From contig OZ244780.1 of NCBI GenBank assembly GCA_965219565.1, positions 992,001-1,056,000 on the forward strand: DNA of 64,000 bases, given 5' to 3'. The notes beneath the pieces are model-generated. The model saw nothing but the letters and a program-made list of their open reading frames with translations. It made no database searches and was not told the DNA's origin. How positions within the stretch are numbered: the first letter of the stretch is position 1; every line of letters starts with the position of its first letter. This DNA is from DAOUJI01 sp965219565. GTDB lineage: Bacteria; Chloroflexota; Dehalococcoidia; Lucifugimonadales; JAGWBF01. Made by a program: the position numbers and the translations under genes. Shown here piece by piece: positions 1 to 7,359 of the stretch.

Positions 1-36
1 GCTAGGGTGGTCCGGTTTTTAGAGGAGAAGAAGTAG
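1..36 (+). CDS. C-terminal end of an upstream gene (partial)
   Basis: Frame 1 is open from the window edge and stops at TAG 34-36, giving the tail ARVVRFLEEKK; the other two forward frames stop almost at once. A gene ending just before hisH would be expected in a histidine cluster, but twelve codons cannot identify it. Confidence 0.35.
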   Translation, partial: ARVVRFLEEKK

Positions 37-95
37 AAGACGGCGCCTTCCCAGTAAACTTGAGTAGAGGGAATTCTGCCGGACCTGTTGCATTG

Positions 96-728
96 ATGAT
101 GAGAGACCCGAAGATAGCCGTTGTAGACTACGAGTCAGGCAACCTGCGCAGCGTAGCTAAGGCTCTGGAGAAGATGGGGATAACTCCCGTTGTCTCCGGC
201 GAGCCGGAGGCTGTCTTGAACGCCGACGCCCTGGTGTTGCCCGGCGTGGGCGCCGGAAGTTCGGCCATGAAGGCGCTGGAAAACCGAGGGCTTGTGGAGC
301 CGATACGTCGGTTCGAGGCCTCCGGCAAACCGTTCCTTGGAGTGTGCGTCGGACTCCAGCTTCTGATGGAGTCGACGGAAGAGGGAGACGCCGAGTGTTT
401 GGGCATAGTCCCCGGACGGACGGTTAGGCTCCCGCCCGGCCTCAAAACGCCCCACATGGGCTGGAACAGAGTGGCCCTGAACACCGACCATCCAGTATTG
501 GGCGGAATACCCTCCGGGTCCCACTTCTATTTCGTGCACAGCTACTATCCCCAGCCCGATGACCCGGCCGTAGTTGCGGGGACCACCGACTACGGAGTCG
601 GCTTCTGCTCGGCGCTGGTGCGGGGCAACCTGGTCGCAACCCAGTTCCACCCGGAGAAGAGCGGGGATATCGGCCTGCGCATATACAAGAACTTCGTGGA
701 CCACGCCCGTCGGTCCCTGGAATCGTAA
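96..728 (+). CDS. hisH: Imidazole glycerol phosphate synthase, glutaminase subunit
   Basis: HisH is the class I glutamine amidotransferase that feeds ammonia to HisF in the fifth step of histidine synthesis. The 210-residue protein opens with IAVVDYESGNLRSV, typical of the family, carries the nucleophile motif GVCVGLQ with Cys near residue 84, and has the His-Glu pair in TQFHPEK near residue 185. Length is normal. Two adjacent ATG codons (96, 99) could start it; a TTG at 60 is in frame but adds unconserved residues. hisA follows six bases later and hisF lies at 2067, so the two subunits are made from one cluster but not as neighbours. Confidence 0.95.
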   Translation: MMRDPKIAVVDYESGNLRSVAKALEKMGITPVVSGEPEAVLNADALVLPGVGAGSSAMKALENRGLVEPIRRFEASGKPFLGVCVGLQLLMESTEEGDAECLGIVPGRTVRLPPGLKTPHMGWNRVALNTDHPVLGGIPSGSHFYFVHSYYPQPDDPAVVAGTTDYGVGFCSALVRGNLVATQFHPEKSGDIGLRIYKNFVDHARRSLES

Positions 729-734
729 GAGCCG

Positions 735-1466
735 ATGGCTATGGAGGTCATACCCAGCATCGACATCAGGGGTGGACGGTGCGTACGCTTGTACCAGGGA
801 GACTATGACAGGGAAACAGTCTTCTCCAACGACCCCGTGGAAATGGCCCGACGCTGGCAAGACGAAGGCGGCGCCAGGCTTCACGTCGTGGACTTGGACG
901 GAGCGGCCACCGGCCAGCCCGCCAACCTCTCGATAATATGGGACATTCTGGATGCCCTGTCTATACCTGTCCAGGTCGGGGGCGGAATACGGTCCCTTGA
1001 CGCTGTGCGGGAGCTCATCGAAGCCGGGGTCGACCGGGTGGTACTGGGAACGGCCGCCGTTCGAGACCCGGATATGGTGCAGGAGATTTGCCGGAGCATG
1101 GGAGGCGAAAGAGTGATTGTCGCCGCCGACGCCCGGGACGGAAAAGTGGCGGTCGAAGGATGGCGCGAGGGCACGTCTGTAGAAGCCGCCGACCATATCG
1201 CCGATATGGAGAAGCTGGGAGTCGTCCGTTTTCTCTACACCGACATCTCGCGGGACGGCGCCATGACCCAGCCCAACTTCCAGGCCTACCGCGAGCTGGT
1301 GGCGTCCACAAAGGGTGCGGTGATAGCCTCCGGAGGGGTGTCATCCCTCGAACACCTGCGGCAACTCGCAGAAATAGGGACGGAAGGCGCGATTCTAGGC
1401 AGCGCCCTGTACAGAGGCGCTCTAGAGCTTTCCCAGGCCGTCTATGCAATGGAAACGCTGGACTGA
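735..1466 (+). CDS. hisA: ProFAR isomerase
   Basis: HisA converts ProFAR to PRFAR, the substrate of HisF-HisH. The 243-residue (beta/alpha)8 barrel has the N-terminal catalytic acid in PSIDIRGGRCVRL (Asp10), the phosphate-binding VQVGGGIRS, the second acid in YTDISRDG and the C-terminal phosphate loop ASGGVSS. It starts at ATG 735, six bases after hisH; the ATG at 741 is an alternative. A dual HisA/TrpF (PriA) role is possible in principle because trpF is not seen in this window, but that is speculation. Confidence 0.95.
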   Translation: MAMEVIPSIDIRGGRCVRLYQGDYDRETVFSNDPVEMARRWQDEGGARLHVVDLDGAATGQPANLSIIWDILDALSIPVQVGGGIRSLDAVRELIEAGVDRVVLGTAAVRDPDMVQEICRSMGGERVIVAADARDGKVAVEGWREGTSVEAADHIADMEKLGVVRFLYTDISRDGAMTQPNFQAYRELVASTKGAVIASGGVSSLEHLRQLAEIGTEGAILGSALYRGALELSQAVYAMETLD

Positions 1467-1480
1467 CGCCGGATAGAAAC

Positions 1481-2062
1481 ATGGTAGAGCGAGACACTCA
1501 AGAATTCATCAAAGCCCTGCTGTCCCGAGAGCGTGAGCAGACGTTGGACCCGTTCACCACGCTTGCCTACATGCCCATAGACCCCTACGACCAGGTCGCC
1601 GACATAGGCTGCGGGCCGGGATATTTCACCGTTCCCCTGGGCAAGTATCTGGTGCATGGAAAGCTCTACGCCCTGGACATTTCGGAGGAAATGGTCGAGG
1701 CGGCCCGACGCCGACTGGAAGAAGCCAACCTGGGCAACGTGACCGTGGAGACTTGCGGCGATTACGACTTCCCCGTGCCTCAGGGTTCCCTGGACGGAGT
1801 CCTGATGGCCTTTGTGGTGCACCACAACCAGGACCGTCCAGCTCTGCTAAAGGCCGCGGCCAACTTGCTGCGACCCCGTGGCTGGTGCGCCATAATGGAA
1901 TGGCACAGAGTGGAGACGGAGCAGGGTCCTCCCCTTCAGATGAGAATAGAACCCGCCGAGCTCAGGGAGTTAGCCGAGAACTCCGGCCTGGAGTTCTCGT
2001 CATCCAGGGAGCTTAACGAATTCCAGTATATGTCGGTGTTCAGAAAGGTCCGGGTCAGGTGA
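1481..2062 (+). CDS. Class I SAM-dependent methyltransferase, substrate unknown
   Basis: A 193-residue protein with the SAM-binding motif VADIGCGPGYFTVPL near residue 40, an acidic motif II (YALDISEEMVEAARRR) and a post-I segment around VLMAFVVHH. This is the small Methyltransf_11/25 type. The reading frame is open upstream to 1088, but that part overlaps hisA in another frame; ATG 1481, just after hisA, is the sensible start. It sits between hisA and hisF and stops four bases before hisF, so it is probably co-transcribed with the histidine genes. No histidine-pathway role is known for such a protein. Confidence 0.85.
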   Translation: MVERDTQEFIKALLSREREQTLDPFTTLAYMPIDPYDQVADIGCGPGYFTVPLGKYLVHGKLYALDISEEMVEAARRRLEEANLGNVTVETCGDYDFPVPQGSLDGVLMAFVVHHNQDRPALLKAAANLLRPRGWCAIMEWHRVETEQGPPLQMRIEPAELRELAENSGLEFSSSRELNEFQYMSVFRKVRVR

Positions 2063-2066
2063 AGCC

Positions 2067-2861
2067 ATGCTGACGAAGCGCATCATCCCATGCCTGGACG
2101 TGGACGGCGGTCGAGTGGTCAAGGGAATCAAGTTCAGGGAGCACAGGGACGCCGGCGACCCGGTGGAGTTGGCGTCGATATACGATGCGGAAGGCGCCGA
2201 CGAGTTGGTCTTCTATGACATCACCGCCTCGGCTGACCAGAGGGGAATCATGCTGGACGTGGTTTCCAGGACCGCAGAGCAGTTGTTCATCCCCTTGACC
2301 GTGGGCGGCGGCCTTCGGTCCGTCCAGGACATGCGCCGGATGCTCAACGCCGGGGCCGACAAGGTGTCAATCAACACGGCGGCGGTGCAGAACCCTGAAC
2401 TCATAAGCGAGGGAGCGGAGGCATTCGGCAGCCAGTGCATTGTCCTGGGAATGGACGCGCTGCGGGTTTCGGGAAGCTGGCCGACCCGCTGGGAGGTGCG
2501 GACCCACACGGGCAGGGCTGGCGGCAGGTCCGCCGGATTGGACGCCATTGAGTGGGCGTTCAGAGCCGTCGAGTTAGGCGCCGGTGAGATCGTAGTAAAC
2601 TCCATCGACGCCGACGGCACACAGGAAGGCTACGACCTGGAGCTGCTCCACGCCATATCAACCGGCGTTACAGTCCCGGTGGTGGCGAGTGGTGGCGCCG
2701 GGAATCTGGAACACCTCTACGACGCCATCGACCAAGGGAAGGCCGACGCAGTGCTGGCCGCCAGCATCTTCCACTTTGGTACATATAGAATAAGCGAGGC
2801 CAAGGAATACCTCGCCTCCAGGGGCGTCCCCATGCGGCTGAGCGAAGACCAGAGCGGATAG
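2067..2861 (+). CDS. hisF: Imidazole glycerol phosphate synthase, cyclase subunit
   Basis: HisF uses ammonia from HisH to turn PRFAR into imidazole glycerol phosphate and AICAR. The 264-residue barrel keeps both catalytic acids at canonical positions: Asp11 in IIPCLDVDGGRVVKG and Asp130 in VLGMDALR. The phosphate sites LTVGGGLRS and VVASGGAG are present. A GGTGAAG ribosome-binding site lies directly before ATG 2067. It is slightly longer than the usual 253 residues, mostly from an insertion around the GSWPTRWEVRTHTGRAGGRS region. Confidence 0.96.
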   Translation: MLTKRIIPCLDVDGGRVVKGIKFREHRDAGDPVELASIYDAEGADELVFYDITASADQRGIMLDVVSRTAEQLFIPLTVGGGLRSVQDMRRMLNAGADKVSINTAAVQNPELISEGAEAFGSQCIVLGMDALRVSGSWPTRWEVRTHTGRAGGRSAGLDAIEWAFRAVELGAGEIVVNSIDADGTQEGYDLELLHAISTGVTVPVVASGGAGNLEHLYDAIDQGKADAVLAASIFHFGTYRISEAKEYLASRGVPMRLSEDQSG

Positions 2862-2921
2862 TTCAGGCGACACCCCGGCGCTGCTCGGCCTTTGCGGCTC
2901 CAGGAGTAAGTCTTTCAAAAT

Positions 2922-2955
2922 CCCTTCCCCCTCAGGGGGAAGGCTAGGATGGGGG
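2922..2955. repeat. Dispersed palindromic repeat, copy 1
   Basis: A hairpin CCTTCCCCC-TCA-GGGGGAAGG followed by CTAGGATGGGGG. The reverse complement matches 24122-24154 with only a few differences, mostly in the loop. It abuts the start codon at 2957, and its purine-rich end (GGATGGGGG) probably serves as the ribosome-binding site of the HAD gene. Confidence 0.7.
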
Positions 2956-2956
2956 A

Positions 2957-3676
2957 ATGAGCAAAATCACTACGGTAATCTTCGACATGTACGAGACACT
3001 GGCAGAAAACAACCCTGACCTGTGGGTGGGAACTTTCGGAGACATAGTGCGGGACCAGGGGTTGGACGCAGACCCCGACGAGCTGTACAGGAACTGGAAG
3101 TCTCTGGAGGTGGGGTTCAGGAAAGTAAGAATCAACCTGGAACGGCCTGAGCTGACGCCTCCCTTCAAGTCTTACGAAACAGCGTGGATGGAATGCTTTG
3201 CGCAGACCTTTCAGGATATGGGCCTTGGCTCCGCCGACCCCGCCGCCGCTGCCCGGAAGGCGGTCGTGGACATGGGCCTTAGGGAAGCCTACCCCGAAAC
3301 GGATGGGGCCCTGTCCGAGATACAGGGCGGATGGAGGACGGCCGTGCTGTCCAACGCCGATGACGATTACCTATTCCCCCTCATCGAACGAATGGGCTGG
3401 AAGTTCGACGCCACACTCTCGTCCGAGGGAGCCAAGGCGTACAAGCCTCTGCCCGCCGCTTTCCACCGGATTCTGGAGATGCTGGACGCCGGGCCGGAGG
3501 AGTGCATCTACGTGGGAGACACTCTCTTGGACGACGTCTTCGGTTCCAAGGGAGTGGGGATGCGCTCGGTCTGGATAAACCGGACAGGGGCCGTCCACGA
3601 CCCCAATTTGCCCGTGCCCGACTACGAGATAAGCAGCCTGGACCAGCTTTCAGGTCTGCTTAGAGCGGAGTCTTGA
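2957..3676 (+). CDS. HAD-superfamily hydrolase
   Basis: A 239-residue haloacid-dehalogenase-type phosphatase or dehalogenase. Motif I is VIFDMYETL: the first Asp is present, but the usual second Asp is Tyr, which is seen in dehalogenase-like members rather than classical phosphatases. Motif II is VLSNADD, motif III is the Lys in AKAYKPLP, and motif IV is YVGDTLLDDVFGSKGVGM. The alpha-helical cap lies between residues 20 and 110. It lies between hisF and hisIE on the same strand. A histidinol-phosphatase role is conceivable but the Tyr at motif I argues against it. The substrate cannot be told. Confidence 0.85.
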   Translation: MSKITTVIFDMYETLAENNPDLWVGTFGDIVRDQGLDADPDELYRNWKSLEVGFRKVRINLERPELTPPFKSYETAWMECFAQTFQDMGLGSADPAAAARKAVVDMGLREAYPETDGALSEIQGGWRTAVLSNADDDYLFPLIERMGWKFDATLSSEGAKAYKPLPAAFHRILEMLDAGPEECIYVGDTLLDDVFGSKGVGMRSVWINRTGAVHDPNLPVPDYEISSLDQLSGLLRAES

Positions 3677-3729
3677 AGCCCCGGCGATTGTCGGCGTTGG
3701 ACTCTGTCGGGCGGTAGAAGGAGGCGACG

Positions 3730-4350
3730 TTGGAAATCAAGCTGAATGAGCAAGGACTGGTCCCAGCAATAGCCCAGGACATAAACACCGGCCAGGTGCT
3801 GATGCTGGGATACATGAACCCGGGCTCCCTCAAGAGGACGGTTGAGGGAACGCAGGTTTGGTACTACAGCCGGAGCAGGGAAGACCTGTGGCACAAGGGA
3901 GAGGTGTCGGGCAACTACCTGAACCTGCGGGAAGCCTACGTTGACTGTGACGCTGACACCATTCTGCTCAAAGTGGAACCTGACGGGCCGACATGCCACA
4001 CGGGAGAGACCTCCTGCTTCTTCACCCTCATGCCGGGAATGCCGGAGGAGTTCACAGACACGGACGAAGGTTCAGGCATCCTGGAGGAACTCTTCGCACT
4101 GGTCCAGGACCGGAAGCGAGAAATGCCAGAGGGCAGCTACACGACTTCACTGCTTCAGGGAGGCGTCGGCCGGATAGCGCAGAAGGTCATCGAAGAGGCG
4201 GGCGAGTGCGCCCTGTCGGCGGCCCAGGGGGAGAAAGAGGAGCTGCCCAAAGAAGCTGCGGACCTGTTGTACCATCTGCTGACGCTGCTGGCGGCGTCGG
4301 ATGTGACACCCAGTCAGGTTTGGGCGGAGCTGAGGGCGCGGAGAAGTTAG
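3730..4350 (+). CDS. hisIE: Phosphoribosyl-AMP cyclohydrolase / phosphoribosyl-ATP pyrophosphatase
   Basis: A bifunctional enzyme for steps two and three of histidine synthesis. The N-terminal HisI half has the metal-binding pattern YVDCDADT and the Cys ligands of GPTCHTGETSCFF; the C-terminal HisE half begins near residue 115 and has the helical GRIAQKVIEEAGE motif and KEAADLLYHLL. The start is TTG 3730, chosen because AAGGAGG lies at the right distance upstream and the protein begins directly with family residues. It ends three bases before the convergent stop of the guaB3-type gene. Confidence 0.95.
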   Translation: MEIKLNEQGLVPAIAQDINTGQVLMLGYMNPGSLKRTVEGTQVWYYSRSREDLWHKGEVSGNYLNLREAYVDCDADTILLKVEPDGPTCHTGETSCFFTLMPGMPEEFTDTDEGSGILEELFALVQDRKREMPEGSYTTSLLQGGVGRIAQKVIEEAGECALSAAQGEKEELPKEAADLLYHLLTLLAASDVTPSQVWAELRARRS

Positions 4351-4353
4351 CCC

Positions 4354-5502
4354 TTAGCCGCCGAACTGGAATATCTTGCCCTCGGTGCGGATGGCCGGGG
4401 CTATAACCATCTCGGCCTTGTGCATGTCCCGAATCGTGTAGGCCCCGCACATTCCCATCGCCACCCTGAGGGCGCCCACCAGGTTCTGGGTGCCGTCGGT
4501 AACGGAAGTCGGTCCAAACAGCAGGCTGCTCAAGGTCCCCTTGGTCCCCACCTTGATGCGGGTGCCCCTGGGCAGTTCGGGATGTGGGTTGGCCATTCCC
4601 CAGTTGTATCCCCTGCCCGGCGCTTCCTCGGCCTGTGCGAAGGGTGTGCCTAGCATCACGGCGTCGGCGCCGCTTGCGATGGACTTGCAGAGGTCGCCGC
4701 CTGTGCGGATGCCGCCGTCGGTGATCACCGAGACGTAGCGGCCCGTCCGCTTGTAATACTCTTCGCGGGCTGAGGCGCACTCCAGGGTTGCCGAAATCTG
4801 AGGGACTCCTACGCCCACCACCTCGCGGGTGGTGCAGGCGGCCCCCGGCCCCACCCCGACCATGATGCCGTCAATCCCCGTCTCCATCAGTTCCAGCGCC
4901 ACGTTGTAGGAGACGCAGTTCCCCACCAGCACCGGCACGTTGAGCTGCTGTCGCAGTTCGGAAAATATCAGGCCGCGGTAGCTGCGGGACATGTGCCGGG
5001 CGGTAGTGACGGTGGACTGCACCAGAACCATGTCGGCGCCGGCCTCCACGGCTATCGGGGAGAGCTTCTTGGTGCTCTGGGGCGTGATGGACACGCAGCA
5101 GACGGCGCCGGTCTCTTTTATCTGCCGGACCGACTTGCTGATGAGTTCTTCTTTGATGGGTTCGGAGTATATTTGCTGGAGCAGCTCAGTGCACTCCTCC
5201 TGCCGGGCCGCCACCACTTCTTCCAGGGCGGAGTAAGGGTCTTCGTAGCGGCTGTATATGCCCTCCAGGTTCATGACCCCCAAGCCGCCGTTCTGGTGCA
5301 TCAGCCCGGCGAAAGACGGGGAGACGATGGCGTCCATGGCCGCCGCGATTATGGGGATGCCGAACACCCTGTCGCCGACCGAGAAGTCAGTGGAAGCCAG
5401 GTCGGGGTTGATGGTCACTTCGCCGGGGACGATGGCGACCTCATCGAAACCGTAGGCCCTGCGGAATTCCTTAAAAAGCGGCGCTCCCATCCTCTCAACC
5501 AC
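4354..5502 (-). CDS. guaB3: GuaB3-type IMP dehydrogenase family protein
   Basis: A 382-residue (beta/alpha)8 protein of the IMPDH/GMP reductase superfamily without the CBS pair of full IMPDH, which fits the GuaB3 branch known from actinobacteria and cyanobacteria. The NAD/substrate site shows DMVLVQSTVTTARH and VLVGNCVSYN, the catalytic loop is GVGPGAACTTREVVGVGVPQ with the conserved Cys, and VITDGGIRTGGD follows, as in IMPDH. An unusual insertion of about 35 residues after GIYSRYEDP replaces the CBS region. GuaB3 enzymes are generally treated as purine-interconversion enzymes; the reaction here is inferred from family. Confidence 0.85.
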   Translation of the reverse strand: MVERMGAPLFKEFRRAYGFDEVAIVPGEVTINPDLASTDFSVGDRVFGIPIIAAAMDAIVSPSFAGLMHQNGGLGVMNLEGIYSRYEDPYSALEEVVAARQEECTELLQQIYSEPIKEELISKSVRQIKETGAVCCVSITPQSTKKLSPIAVEAGADMVLVQSTVTTARHMSRSYRGLIFSELRQQLNVPVLVGNCVSYNVALELMETGIDGIMVGVGPGAACTTREVVGVGVPQISATLECASAREEYYKRTGRYVSVITDGGIRTGGDLCKSIASGADAVMLGTPFAQAEEAPGRGYNWGMANPHPELPRGTRIKVGTKGTLSSLLFGPTSVTDGTQNLVGALRVAMGMCGAYTIRDMHKAEMVIAPAIRTEGKIFQFGG

Positions 5503-5780
5503 CTCTCAAATGCACCCCTGAGATGGCCTCTGCGGATGCCCTGTGGCCGTCTGTTTGTGGGCTGGCAAAGGGCTGAGCGCCATCGGCAGGTGGGATAGTT
5601 CGCAAGACTCTATCAGAGCCAAGCCGCAAAGTCAACATAACTTGAAGGGGAGGCAAGTGCAAAACTGACGCCTGAGTCTAGAACTTCTGTGCGTATTCAG
5701 CTATAATGTAGACACGAAATAAGAGACCACCGGATCTGCATGTCCGATGGCCTCAACCACAGGAAAGTGTCGGTTCCCTC
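5503..5780. other. Intergenic region upstream of the transposase
   Basis: No convincing gene. It holds the leader of the guaB3-type gene on one side and the promoter side of the transposase on the other. A perfect TATAAT at 5702-5707 has no good -35 partner. The segment AAGTGCAAAAC at 5655-5665 is repeated inverted at 8984-8994; otherwise I saw no clear transposon terminal repeats. Confidence 0.5.
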
Positions 5781-6992
5781 GTGGCCTACCTTAACCGTAA
5801 CACCTGCGGTCAGGTTCCGCAAGATTCCTGTCATAGCGAGCTGGCGGCGGTTTTCTCCAGTCTGGACGATGCCGCCCTTCTGGACCGCCTCCAGGAGTAC
5901 CGCCCCACCGGGCGGCAGGGGTACGAGCTCAAGGTCCTCTGGCGAGCCTACGTCGGCTCCTTCATCCTGAATCTGCCCCACACGAACGCCCTCATTCGCA
6001 GGCTTGAGGACGACGATGATTTCCGCGCCCTCTGCGGTTTTAAGGCCCTGCCGCACCGCACCACCTTCAACCGCTTCATCCGGCGTCTCTCGCATCACGC
6101 CGACCTCGTGGAGGCCGTGTTCGCCAAGCTCACGGACGAGCTCAAGGCGATGCTCCCCGACCTGGGCGAAGAGGTGGCCGTGGACTCCACCACTGTCCGG
6201 AGCCACTGCAACCCCAATCGGAAGCGCATCAGCGACCCAGAGGCGTCCTGGACGGCCAAGAACAGCACCCAGGCCAAGACTGGCGGCAAAGAGTGGCATC
6301 ACGGCTATAAGGTCCACATGGTCGCGGACGCCAACTATGGCGTGCCCTTGGGTCTTTTGGTCACGACAGCCAAACGAGGCGACACTAAAGAACTTCCAGC
6401 CATAATCACTCATGCCGAGGCCCTTCTGCCCTGGTTCAGCCCGCGAGCCGTTATCGCGGACCGAGGCTACGACTCCATGGCAAATCACCAGCATCTGCTC
6501 TCGAAGGGCATCCTGCCCGTAATACACATCAGGGGCAATGCTCACAGGGGACTCAAGACCGACATCCACACGTCGGCGGGCGTTCCAACCTGCCTAGGCC
6601 AAATCCCCATGAGATACGTCAGAAGCGACCCCGTGAAGGGTCGTCTCTATAGGTGTGCAGGATGTCACCTGGCCGGGACCATCCGGGGCGGAGCTCATCA
6701 AGCTTGTGACGATGAGGTCTGGCAGGACCCGAACGAGAACATCCGTGTGTTCGGCGCGATACGGCGAGATGGGCCCGAGTGGAAGGACCTCTACGCCAAG
6801 CGTCAGGCGATAGAGCGTGTGTTCAAGTCCATGAAGGAGTCCCGCAGACTGGAACGGCACTGCGTCCGGGGCCTGCGTCAGATCACGCTTCACGCCCTCA
6901 TGTCGGCCCTAGCGTTTCAGGCGACGGCTCTGGTGCGGTTACGGGACGGACAGGAGGAGTGGATGCGTTGGATGGTCCGGAAGGTGGCCTAG
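5781..6992 (+). CDS. DDE transposase, IS5/IS1182-like
   Basis: A 403-residue transposase with an N-terminal DUF772-like helical domain (residues 30-115), then the DDE core: first Asp in VAVDSTTVRSH, second in VIADRGYDSM, and Glu in RQAIERVFKSMKESRRLE, the YREK-like region of IS4/IS5-type enzymes. A Cys-rich insert (YRCAGCHLAG) separates the second and third acids. The start is GTG 5781 with no strong ribosome-binding site, so the true start is uncertain. The frame is intact over its whole length, so the element may be recent or active. Terminal inverted repeats were not found with confidence. Confidence 0.88.
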   Translation: MAYLNRNTCGQVPQDSCHSELAAVFSSLDDAALLDRLQEYRPTGRQGYELKVLWRAYVGSFILNLPHTNALIRRLEDDDDFRALCGFKALPHRTTFNRFIRRLSHHADLVEAVFAKLTDELKAMLPDLGEEVAVDSTTVRSHCNPNRKRISDPEASWTAKNSTQAKTGGKEWHHGYKVHMVADANYGVPLGLLVTTAKRGDTKELPAIITHAEALLPWFSPRAVIADRGYDSMANHQHLLSKGILPVIHIRGNAHRGLKTDIHTSAGVPTCLGQIPMRYVRSDPVKGRLYRCAGCHLAGTIRGGAHQACDDEVWQDPNENIRVFGAIRRDGPEWKDLYAKRQAIERVFKSMKESRRLERHCVRGLRQITLHALMSALAFQATALVRLRDGQEEWMRWMVRKVA

Positions 6993-7153
6993 TCTGAATC
7001 GAGCGATTCCAGTATCGCCAGCTTAAACTGGCAATCGACGGCGACCGCAATGAAGCGCATCAGCTCATACCGAGCGTGGACGTCCTGGATTGCACGTTGG
7101 ACCTCTTGTGCTGGGCTGGCATCATAAGTTCCACCTGTCTGTTGCTGGGCCAT
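6989..7153 (-). CDS. Small protein of unknown function
   Basis: A 54-residue reading frame whose start ATG 7153 is preceded by GGCGGAGGCTCAGA, a near-ideal ribosome-binding site. Its stop overlaps the transposase stop by four bases. The product is mildly acidic with a predicted helix (SPAQEVQRAIQDVHARYELMRF) and no recognised domain. The ribosome-binding site lies inside a perfect 9-bp hairpin (7159-7184), so expression could be structure-controlled. It may be a passenger of the insertion element or simply chance; the good start signal is the main support. Confidence 0.45.
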   Translation of the reverse strand: MAQQQTGGTYDASPAQEVQRAIQDVHARYELMRFIAVAVDCQFKLAILESLDSD

Positions 7154-7158
7154 TCTGA

Positions 7159-7184
7159 GCCTCCGCCAACGAATCGGCGGAGGC
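7159..7184. promoter_or_regulatory. Hairpin covering the start signal of the 54-residue frame
   Basis: GCCTCCGCC at 7159-7167 pairs perfectly with GGCGGAGGC at 7176-7184 around an 8-base loop. On the minus strand the 3' arm contains GGAGG, the ribosome-binding site of the small frame that starts at 7153. There is no U-run after it on either strand, so it is not an obvious terminator. Confidence 0.5.
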
Positions 7185-7192
7185 CCTGGCTG

Positions 7193-7222
7193 TTGACAAG
7201 TTTCAACCAAGGCTGGTAGAGT
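7193..7222 (+). promoter_or_regulatory. Possible promoter of a short transcript
   Basis: TTGACA (7193-7198), an 18-base spacer and TAGAGT (7217-7222). A terminator follows at 7262-7298, so initiation here would give an RNA of about 70 nucleotides. The -10 match is only fair and it overlaps an inverted repeat (GGTAGAGT 7215-7222 with ACTCTACC 7243-7250). Confidence 0.35.
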
Positions 7223-7261
7223 GGAATCGATAGATGTTTCCTACTCTACCTCGCCGAACTG

Positions 7262-7298
7262 CGGCTCCAAAGTGCTTGTAACACTTGGAGCCGTTTTT
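7262..7298 (+). terminator. Rho-independent terminator
   Basis: CGGCTCCAAAGTG pairs with CACTTGGAGCCG (one bulge) around CTTGTAA, followed by TTTTT. It reads on the plus strand, downstream of the transposase or of the putative short RNA; the minus strand has no matching U-run. Confidence 0.8.
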
Positions 7299-7359
7299 CG
7301 TTGCCATGAGATTATACCACGACTAGGGACATCGCATATCTCTGATGTACCCCCGCGTT

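Noticed and set aside
135..1196. 353-residue minus-strand frame across hisH and hisA
   Set aside because: Antisense shadow of two clear genes in GC-rich DNA; no start signal or domain.
5697..6569. 290-residue minus-strand frame in the transposase
   Set aside because: Antisense to a transposase with all DDE residues.
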